Source of the DNA: Achromobacter piechaudii NBRC 102461
GTDB taxonomy: Bacteria > Pseudomonadota > Gammaproteobacteria > Burkholderiales > Burkholderiaceae_B
Direction: 5' to 3'
Assembly (NCBI RefSeq): GCF_001571245.1
Contig: NZ_BCTK01000012.1
Coordinates: 288,346 to 352,345, forward strand
DNA length: 64,000 nucleotides
The notes below the pieces were generated by a model. It was given only the letters and a program-made list of their open reading frames with translations. It was not told where the DNA came from and did no database searches. Positions 57,883 through 64,000 of this stretch are shown here, one piece after another (positions within the stretch are counted from its first letter, which is position 1; each line of letters opens with the position of its first letter). The position numbers and the translations under genes were made by a program.

Positions 57883-58890
57883 ATGAAGCACCATGCATTG
57901 CACGTTCGCGCCACGGCCGCGTTGGCCGTCGCCGGTTTGATGTGGACGGCCACCGCGCCGGCCCAGGCGCAGGCGCTGAAGGCGCCGGCCGACTATCCCA
58001 AGCAGGCGATCACGGTGGTGTCGCCATTTCCGCCCGGGGGCGGCAACGACAACGTCGCTCGCCTGATTGCGCAGGAGCTGGGCGCCATCACGGGTCAGAG
58101 CGTCGTGGTCGAGAACCGCTCCGGCGCCGGAGGCAACGTGGGCACGGCGCAGGTGTCGCGCGCCAAACCCGACGGCTACACGCTGGTGATGTCGCAGACC
58201 AGTGTGATGGCGGTGAACCCGCGCCTGTACAAGAACGTGGGCTTTGACCCGGTCAAAGACTTCACGCCGATCTCGCAGATCACGTCCGCGCCGCTGGTGT
58301 TGGTGGCGCGCACGGAAAGCCCCTATAAGACGCTTGCCGACTATCTGGATGCCGCGCGCAAGCAGCCGGGCATCATCACCTACGCCACGCCGGGCAATGG
58401 CACGATGAGCCATCTGATGGGCGCGCTGGTATCCAAGAAGGCCGGCGTCAGCCTGGTGCACGTGCCTTATCGCGGCGCGGCGCCCGCCATCACCGATCTC
58501 ATGGGCGGCACGGTCGACATGTTGATCACGTCGCCCGCCTCGGCCGAGCCGATGGTGGCCGCCGGCAAGCTGCGCATTCTGGCGTTGAGCCACGAAAACA
58601 GCATCGGCATATTCAAGGGCGCGCCAACGCTCAAACAAAGCGGACTGGATGGCATCACGGCGGACGACTGGTATGGCCTGTTCGCGCCGGCCGGCACGCC
58701 GCCCGAGCGCGTCGCCTATCTGGCCCAGGCCGTGGCGCAGGCGATGAAGTCGCCCAACGTGATCGCGAAAATCAATAGTGGCGGCAGCTGGCCCGTGGGC
58801 AGCCAACCGGATGCGTTCAAGACGCGCTTGCAGGAAGACACCGTGTACTGGGCCGACATGGTCAAGACGGCAGGCGTGTCGCTGGATTGA
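57883..58890 (+). CDS. Bug/TctC-family periplasmic receptor
   Basis: A 335-residue Bug-type receptor. The signal peptide (TAALAVAGLMWTATAPAQA) is cleaved near AQA, and the family ligand loop is VVSPFPPGGGNDNVARL, followed by VVVENRSGAGGNVG. It binds a carboxylate or amino acid of unknown identity. The ATG follows AGGGGAA. It has no membrane partner nearby, as is common for orphan Bug proteins in Alcaligenaceae, and may serve the sulfur operon before it. Confidence 0.88.
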   Translation: MKHHALHVRATAALAVAGLMWTATAPAQAQALKAPADYPKQAITVVSPFPPGGGNDNVARLIAQELGAITGQSVVVENRSGAGGNVGTAQVSRAKPDGYTLVMSQTSVMAVNPRLYKNVGFDPVKDFTPISQITSAPLVLVARTESPYKTLADYLDAARKQPGIITYATPGNGTMSHLMGALVSKKAGVSLVHVPYRGAAPAITDLMGGTVDMLITSPASAEPMVAAGKLRILALSHENSIGIFKGAPTLKQSGLDGITADDWYGLFAPAGTPPERVAYLAQAVAQAMKSPNVIAKINSGGSWPVGSQPDAFKTRLQEDTVYWADMVKTAGVSLD

Positions 58891-58907
58891 CGCCTTTGTG
58901 CAGAGAA

Positions 58908-58938
58908 GAAAAAACAGGCGCTGCGGCGCCTGTTTTTT
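58908..58938 (+). terminator. terminator after the Bug receptor gene
   Basis: Stem ACAGGCGC / GCGCCTGT with TGCG loop, preceded by A6 and followed by T7. Confidence 0.9.
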
Positions 58939-59145
58939 TGTGTCCGTCTGATTGCCCGCGTGGCAGATGCGGCCCCCGCAACCTAGGGAAAATACTGCAC
59001 GCACAGGGCTGCAAATTCGCGGCAACGTGTCTAGACTCGGAAAAACCCTGAGAGCACGCCAGTGCGGTTTCCCTTGTCCCGCAAGCGGGGGCCGCGGCGT
59101 TTGCCCGCAGTCCAACGCAAGGCTTCAGCCACAAGGTGAACAAGC
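58939..59145 (+). promoter_or_regulatory. upstream region of the glutamine-synthetase-like gene
   Basis: No gene is supported in this 207-base gap. AAGGTG at 59133-59138 is the ribosome-binding site of the next ATG. No operator or promoter is clear enough to assign. Confidence 0.35.
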
Positions 59146-60531
59146 ATGCATTCGCTAGGGGTAGCATCGGTGGAAGATGCGGAGCGGCTGGTCCAGGCCA
59201 GCGCGCTGTCGCATATCAAGGTGGGCCTGTCCGACGTCGACGGCGTCATGCTGGGCAAGTACCTGCGGCGCGACAAATTCCTGGGCGCTCTGCGTTCGGG
59301 TCTGGCATTTTGCGACGTGGTGCTGGGATGGGATCTAGACGACCAGCTCTACGACAACACCAAGTACACCGGCTGGCACACTGCCTACCCCGACGCGCAG
59401 ATGCGCATCGTGCCGCAAACCGCGCGCCGGCTGCCGCTTGAACAAGGACCAAACGGCGAAGACATGCTGCTGTTCCTTGCGGAGTTCGAGGGGCAAGCCG
59501 CCGATATCTGCCCGCGGCGCCTGTTGCTCCGGACGCTGGACCGCGCGGCCGACATGGGATTCGAGGTCCACGCCGCGTTGGAATACGAGTTCTTCATGTT
59601 CCGCGAGACACCGCATTCGGTGCGCGCCAAGCATTACCGCAACATGGAAAACTGGACGCCGGGAAACTTCGGCTATTCCGTCCTGCGCAGTACGGTCGAA
59701 GGCGATTTCTACCGCAAGTTGCTGGACCTGTGCGAACGCATGGACATGCCCATCGAAGGACTGCACACCGAGACAGGGCCCGGCGTGCTGGAAGCCGCGC
59801 TGGCGGTTGACCTGGCCGAGCACGCGGCAGACAAGGCGTTTCTGTTCAAGACCTTCTGCAAAGCGCTCGCGCAGCAAAATGGCCTGATGGCGACGTTCAT
59901 GGCCAAGTGGTCGCACGAACACCCCGGCCAGAGCGGACACATTCATTTGTCCTTGCGCGACCGCAAGAGCGGCCATTCGGCGTTCTACGACAAGTCGCAG
60001 CCGCACGGCATGAGCGCAACGCAGATTGCGTTCATGGCGGGCGTGCAGCGCTATCTGCCCGAATTCATGGTCTTGTATGCGCAAACCGTCAACAGTTATT
60101 CACGGCTGGTGCCGGGGTATTGGGCGCCGCTGGACGCCACCTGGGGCATGGAAAATCGCACGACCGCTTTGCGGTTGATTCCGGGCAGCGATAAATCGCA
60201 GCGGGTGGAGGTCCGGATCGGCTCGGCGGACGCCAATCCCTATCTGGCGCTGACCGCCGCGCTGGCCTCGGGGTTGTACGGCATCGAGCAGGGCCTGACG
60301 CCCGAGCCGATGGTGCAAGGCAACGCCTATACGCAGCAGTTTCCCGCCCATCTGCACCTGCCGACCACGTTGTGGGAAGCGGCGCAGCGGCTGCGCGCAT
60401 CCGAGGCGGCGCGGCATCTTTTCGGCGACGCATTCGTCGAACACTACGCGGCGACGCGCGAATGGGAAGAACGGCAATTCCGGCGCCACGTCACGGACTG
60501 GGAGCTGGCCCGTTATTTCGAGATCATCTGA
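59146..60531 (+). CDS. glutamine synthetase family protein (gamma-glutamyl-amide ligase-like)
   Basis: A 461-residue enzyme of the GS fold that likely joins glutamate to an amine using ATP, like PuuA or GlnT. Visible motifs are ALEYEFFMFRE (metal ligand glutamates), TGPGVLEAAL, SGHIHLSLRD, NSYSRLVPGYWAPL, ENRTTALRLIPGS and RVEVRIGSADANPYLAL. The adenylylation loop of biosynthetic GlnA is not recognisable, which points to an amine ligase rather than ammonia assimilation. It is followed after 27 bases by an aldehyde dehydrogenase and then an iron alcohol dehydrogenase. Confidence 0.85.
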   Translation: MHSLGVASVEDAERLVQASALSHIKVGLSDVDGVMLGKYLRRDKFLGALRSGLAFCDVVLGWDLDDQLYDNTKYTGWHTAYPDAQMRIVPQTARRLPLEQGPNGEDMLLFLAEFEGQAADICPRRLLLRTLDRAADMGFEVHAALEYEFFMFRETPHSVRAKHYRNMENWTPGNFGYSVLRSTVEGDFYRKLLDLCERMDMPIEGLHTETGPGVLEAALAVDLAEHAADKAFLFKTFCKALAQQNGLMATFMAKWSHEHPGQSGHIHLSLRDRKSGHSAFYDKSQPHGMSATQIAFMAGVQRYLPEFMVLYAQTVNSYSRLVPGYWAPLDATWGMENRTTALRLIPGSDKSQRVEVRIGSADANPYLALTAALASGLYGIEQGLTPEPMVQGNAYTQQFPAHLHLPTTLWEAAQRLRASEAARHLFGDAFVEHYAATREWEERQFRRHVTDWELARYFEII

Positions 60532-60558
60532 TTCAGCAACCGCTTGCATAGGGCCACC

Positions 60559-61947
60559 ATGACCGAGGAACTCATCACCATCAGTCCCATCGACGGGCGC
60601 GAGGTTGTGCGCCGCGCCTACGCCAGCGACGCGCAGATCGCCCGCGCGTTGGAACAGGCCCGGCGCGCGCAGCCGGCGTGGCAGGCGCTGGGCATCGCCG
60701 AGCGGGGGCGCATTGTGTCCCTGGCGGTGGATTGCTTTGTCGCGGCGCGCGAGGAGATTGCGCGCGCGATCACCATACAGATGGGCCGGCCCCTGCGGTA
60801 CACGCCCGGCGAGGTGGCGGGCTTCGAATCCCGGGCGCGGCACATGATCGCGATTGCCGACGAAGCCCTGGCGCCGATCCGCGTGCCCGAGCAAGCGGGG
60901 TTCACTCGTTTCATCACGCGCGAACCCATTGGCGTCGCGCTGACCATCGCGCCGTGGAACTATCCGCTGCTGACGGCGGTGAACAGCATCGTGCCGGCGC
61001 TGATGGCGGGCAACACGGTCATCCTGAAACACTCCGACCAGACCCCGCTTTGCGCCGAGTTGATAGAAAGAGCGTTTCGCGACGCCGGCGCGCCCGTCGG
61101 CGTCTTCCAGTATCTGCACGCCAACCACGACACCGTACAGCGCCTGATCCGCGCGCCGGAGATCGGCTATGTCTCGTTCACCGGCTCGGTGCGCGGGGGA
61201 CGCATCGTCGAGGAAAGCGCGGCGGGGCGGTTCATCGGTGTGGGCCTGGAGCTGGGGGGCAACGACCCGGCCTATGTCCGCGAGGATGCGAAGCTGGACC
61301 ATGCGGTGGAATCGCTCGTCGATGGCGCGTTCTTCAATTCGGGGCAATCCTGCTGCGGGATCCAGCGCATTTACGTTGCGCGCGCGCACTTCGACGAATT
61401 CGTCGAACGCGCCGTCGCGTTGACGCATGACTATGTCCTGGGTAATCCGCTGCATGCCGACACCACGCTGGGACCGGTGGTGCGTACGCGCGCCGCAGCC
61501 GAAATCCGTGGCGTGATCGACGAGGCGATATCGGCGGGCGCACAAAACATGATTGATCCCTCGCGTTTCGATAAAGCGAGTGAAAGCTCGTGTTATGTCG
61601 CACCCGCTATCCTGACGCGAGTAAACCATCGCATGCGTGTCATGAACGAAGAGTGCTTCGGTCCGGTCGTGGGCATCATGCCGGTCGACGGCGACGATGA
61701 CGCGGTGGCGTTGATGAACGACAGCCCCTACGGACTGACCGCGGCAGTCTATACGCAGGACCAGGACGCCGCGCTGGCGCTGGGCAGGCGGGTTCAGACC
61801 GGTACGTTCTTCATGAATCGTTGTGACTACCTGGACCCGGCCCTGGCCTGGACTGGTGTGAAGAATACGGGGCGGGGCGTGTCGCTGTCGGTGGTCGGCT
61901 ACGAGCAGCTTACCCAGGCCAAATCTTTCCATCTGCGTAGCGTTTGA
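60559..61947 (+). CDS. NAD(P)-dependent aldehyde dehydrogenase
   Basis: A 462-residue aldehyde dehydrogenase. The catalytic cysteine is in FFNSGQSCCGIQRIYV (two adjacent cysteines), the general-base glutamate in GLELGGNDPAYV, and ITREPIGVALTIAPWNYPLL is the cofactor entry segment. It should oxidise the aldehyde made by the neighbouring alcohol dehydrogenase. The ATG at 60559 was chosen over the codon at 60544. Confidence 0.88.
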   Translation: MTEELITISPIDGREVVRRAYASDAQIARALEQARRAQPAWQALGIAERGRIVSLAVDCFVAAREEIARAITIQMGRPLRYTPGEVAGFESRARHMIAIADEALAPIRVPEQAGFTRFITREPIGVALTIAPWNYPLLTAVNSIVPALMAGNTVILKHSDQTPLCAELIERAFRDAGAPVGVFQYLHANHDTVQRLIRAPEIGYVSFTGSVRGGRIVEESAAGRFIGVGLELGGNDPAYVREDAKLDHAVESLVDGAFFNSGQSCCGIQRIYVARAHFDEFVERAVALTHDYVLGNPLHADTTLGPVVRTRAAAEIRGVIDEAISAGAQNMIDPSRFDKASESSCYVAPAILTRVNHRMRVMNEECFGPVVGIMPVDGDDDAVALMNDSPYGLTAAVYTQDQDAALALGRRVQTGTFFMNRCDYLDPALAWTGVKNTGRGVSLSVVGYEQLTQAKSFHLRSV

Positions 61948-61972
61948 ACCGACGTTCATCAGGAATCAAATC

Positions 61973-63136
61973 ATGACCGTGCCCAGCGTCAATTGGAATT
62001 ACCCCACCGCGATCAAGGCCGGACCTGGCCGTATCAAGGAGCTGCCCGAATGGTGCCGCGAGCTGGGGATGAGCCGTCCGCTTCTTGTCACCGATCCTGG
62101 CCTGGCGGCGCTGCCCATGGTGACCGAGGCCGTGCGCGCCTGCAGTCAGGCGGGGCTGGCGTGCAAGGTCTTTCATCAGATCAAGGGCAATCCCACGGGC
62201 CGCAACGTAGAGGACGGCGTCGCGGCCTATCTGCAAGGCGGCCATGATGGCGTCATCGCGTTCGGGGGCGGGTCGGCATTGGATGCGGCCAAGGCAATTG
62301 CGTTGATGGTGGGGCAGGACCGGCCCTTGTGGGACTTCGAGGACGTCGGCGACAACTACCTGCGCGTGAACGTAGCCGGCATGGCGCCTGTCGTGGCAGT
62401 GCCCACGACGGCGGGAACGGGTTCAGAGGTAGGCCGCGCGTCGGTCATTACCGATGAGGCGGCGCAGATCAAACGCATCATCTTCCACGCACGCATGCTG
62501 CCCGCCATCGTGATTCTGGACGCTGAATTGACGGTCGGTTTGCCACCGCACATCACCGCCGCCACCGGTATGGATGCGCTGTCGCACAACCTTGAGGCGT
62601 ATTGCTCGCCGTTCTTTCACCCGATGGCGGCTGGGATCGCGCTTGAAGGCATGCGCATCATCAAGGAATACCTGCCGCAGGCCGTGGCGGACGGAACGGA
62701 CCTGCAAGCGCGCCAACAGATGCTGGTGGCGTCCACAATGGGCGCCACGGCTTTCCAACGCGGGCTGGGCGCGATGCACGCGCTGGCGCATCCGCTGGGC
62801 GCACTTTACGACGCTCATCACGGCATGCTCAACGCGATCCTGATGCCGTACGTGCTCAAAGCCAACCAACATGCGGTGGCGCCCCGCTTGCAGGCACTGG
62901 CGCGCTACCTGGACCTGCCGGATTCGGGGCCAGGTGCGGTGCTGGACTGGGTGCTGCGGCTGCGCGAGGCGGTGGGAATTCCCCATACGCTTGCCGAAAT
63001 CGGTATCGACGAGGCGCAAGCCGAGCGGGTAGGGCGCATGGCCAGCGTCGATCCGTCAGGGGGAACCAACCCGGTGAATTTCACGGCGGACGACTATTCG
63101 CAACTTTTGCGTGCATCAATTCGCGGAAACCTGTAA
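61973..63136 (+). CDS. iron-containing alcohol dehydrogenase
   Basis: A 387-residue group III alcohol dehydrogenase. FGGGSALDAAKAIALM is the nucleotide-binding motif, PTTAGTGSEVGRASVIT follows, and the iron ligands are in HALAHPLGALYDAHHGMLNA. It oxidises an alcohol to the aldehyde. AGGAA precedes the ATG. It is the last gene of the three-gene catabolic set. Confidence 0.9.
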   Translation: MTVPSVNWNYPTAIKAGPGRIKELPEWCRELGMSRPLLVTDPGLAALPMVTEAVRACSQAGLACKVFHQIKGNPTGRNVEDGVAAYLQGGHDGVIAFGGGSALDAAKAIALMVGQDRPLWDFEDVGDNYLRVNVAGMAPVVAVPTTAGTGSEVGRASVITDEAAQIKRIIFHARMLPAIVILDAELTVGLPPHITAATGMDALSHNLEAYCSPFFHPMAAGIALEGMRIIKEYLPQAVADGTDLQARQQMLVASTMGATAFQRGLGAMHALAHPLGALYDAHHGMLNAILMPYVLKANQHAVAPRLQALARYLDLPDSGPGAVLDWVLRLREAVGIPHTLAEIGIDEAQAERVGRMASVDPSGGTNPVNFTADDYSQLLRASIRGNL

Positions 63137-63204
63137 GCTTCGCCCCCTCTGCGCAGAAACGCGAGTGGCCGAACAAAAGATTTGAATATTTTCATCCGAA
63201 ACGT

Positions 63205-63233
63205 TTGACACCGGATTCGAAAGTGTTCATAAT
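63205..63233 (+). promoter_or_regulatory. strong promoter of the tRNA-Tyr gene
   Basis: TTGACA (63205-63210), 17-base spacer, CATAAT (63228-63233); transcription would start near 63240, just before the tRNA. Confidence 0.85.
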
Positions 63234-63248
63234 CTCAAGTTCTCCGCT

Positions 63249-63335
63249 GGAGGGGTGCCCGAGTGGTTAAAGGGGGCAGACTGTAAATCTGTTGGCCTTG
63301 CGCCTACATTGGTTCGAATCCAATCTCCTCCACCA
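63249..63335 (+). tRNA. tRNA-Tyr (anticodon GTA)
   Basis: An 87-base tRNA with a long variable arm. The acceptor stem GGAGGGG pairs with CTCCTCC and CCA is encoded. The anticodon GTA is at 63283-63285 and the T-loop GGTTCGAATCC is normal. Confidence 0.97.
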
Positions 63336-63480
63336 GAGACCCAACTCTAAATCCAGGCGATGTCTGCCTGGATTTTAAAATTAGGCCTAGGGAACTGGGC
63401 GGCCTTCGCAAAGAAGGTTGTAAGGTTCCCCAGGCCTTGATTTTGAGGGTTTGGGAAATGAGATGGTGAATGGGTATGCC
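63336..63480. other. structured spacer between tRNA-Tyr and tRNA-Gly
   Basis: Two strong hairpins fill this 145-base spacer. The first (63349-63376) is a terminator: stem AAATCCAGGC / GCCTGGATTT, seven-base loop, TTTTAAAA tail. The second is nested: outer arms 63384-63395 and 63425-63436 pair over twelve positions with one mismatch, and an inner CCTTC / GAAGG stem (63403-63417) sits between them, with TTGATTTT after it. Confidence 0.75.
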
Positions 63481-63554
63481 GCGGGTGTAGCTCAATGGTA
63501 GAGCAGAAGCCTTCCAAGCTTACGACGAGGGTTCGATTCCCTTCACCCGCTCCA
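63481..63554 (+). tRNA. tRNA-Gly (anticodon TCC)
   Basis: A 74-base tRNA. The acceptor stem GCGGGTG pairs with CACCCGC, the anticodon TCC is at 63513-63515, and the terminal TCCA is encoded. Confidence 0.96.
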
Positions 63555-63566
63555 AGATTTTTAAAT

Positions 63567-63641
<75 letters not shown>

Positions 63642-63697
63642 CAAATTTCCAAGTTCTTTTCTTCAGTCTGAAGCGCAATCCAGGTCAGGAGTCAGCC

Positions 63698-64000
63698 ATG
63701 GCAAAAGGCAAGTTTGAACGTACCAAGCCGCACGTGAACGTGGGTACGATTGGTCACGTTGACCACGGCAAAACGACGTTGACGGCAGCTATCACGACCG
63801 TTCTGTCGAACAAGTTCGGTGGCGAAGCCAAGGGCTACGACCAGATCGATGCGACTCCTGAAGAAAAGGCTCGCGGCATCACGATCAACACCGCTCACGT
63901 CGAGTACGAAACCGAAGCGCGTCACTACGCTCACGTTGACTGCCCGGGCCACGCTGACTATGTGAAGAACATGATCACGGGCGCGGCGCAAATGGACGGT
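63698..64000 (+). CDS. tuf: elongation factor Tu, N-terminal part
   Basis: The first 101 codons of EF-Tu, the GTPase that carries aminoacyl-tRNA to the ribosome. [20 protein letters not shown] starts the protein, the P-loop is GHVDHGKT, switch I includes [12 protein letters not shown] and the G3 motif is [13 protein letters not shown] precedes the ATG. The gene runs off the right edge; secE, nusG and ribosomal genes would be expected beyond. Confidence 0.97.
   Translation, partial: MAKGKFERTKPHVNVGTIGHVDHGKTTLTAAITTVLSNKFGGEAKGYDQIDATPEEKARGITINTAHVEYETEARHYAHVDCPGHADYVKNMITGAAQMDG

Noticed and set aside
60100..61959. A 619-codon minus-strand frame opposite the aldehyde dehydrogenase
   Set aside because: It covers the complement of a gene with intact catalytic motifs and shows no family features of its own.

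Overview
The window looks like the replication-origin region of a GC-rich betaproteobacterium of the family Alcaligenaceae, in the Achromobacter/Bordetella group. The genus is inferred from protein resemblance and gene order, not from a search. Supporting evidence is the mnmG-rsmG-parA-parB block beside an origin-like region, the dnaA-dnaN-gyrB and rpmH-rnpA-yidD blocks some 30 kb away, Bug/TctC-type solute receptors, and the tRNA-Tyr, tRNA-Gly, tRNA-Thr, tuf order at the right end.

Layout. 1-9.4 kb: tail of an IclR-type regulator, an FMN alpha-hydroxy-acid dehydrogenase, a PhyH-type dioxygenase, acylphosphatase, an EamA exporter, a gltIJKL glutamate/aspartate ABC operon ending in threonine aldolase, and a divergent LysR regulator. 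9.5-12 kb: a methyltransferase and a small accessory stretch (unknown membrane protein, truncated HAD-type fragment). 12.1-17.3 kb: gyrB, dnaN and dnaA, transcribed leftward. 17.6-20.3 kb: rpmH, rnpA, yidD and yidC, rightward. 20.5-32.8 kb: genes between yidC and mnmE, namely catalase, a taurine/sulfonate ABC system with a TauD-like dioxygenase, and a dipeptide ABC system with an M20 amidohydrolase. 32.9-44.6 kb: mnmE, a ClC channel, a TctDE-like two-component system followed by tctCBA, an aminotransferase, an AbrB-family membrane protein and a cold-shock protein.

44.7-47.1 kb holds no convincing gene. It reads as oriC plus centromere: a cluster of DnaA boxes, an AT-rich stretch containing a four-tract G-quadruplex motif, then eight perfect 16-bp parS sites, partly arranged as a tandem duplication. 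The segregation operon mnmG-rsmG-parA-GNAT-parB-asparaginase follows at once, and its probable promoter overlaps the last parS.

53.3-58.9 kb is a sulfur amino acid module: LysR regulator, cysteine-dioxygenase-type cupin, cystathionine beta-lyase, a four-domain rhodanese with one catalytic cysteine, and a Bug receptor. 59.1-63.1 kb carries a glutamine-synthetase-like ligase, an aldehyde dehydrogenase and an iron alcohol dehydrogenase, which fits gamma-glutamylated amine or amino-alcohol catabolism. The window closes with three tRNA genes and the start of tuf.

The most unusual features are the parS array and its duplication, the G-quadruplex motif in the origin, and sixteen perfect DnaA boxes across the window, most of them inside ordinary genes. 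All functions are read from motifs and context by eye; no database search was run.
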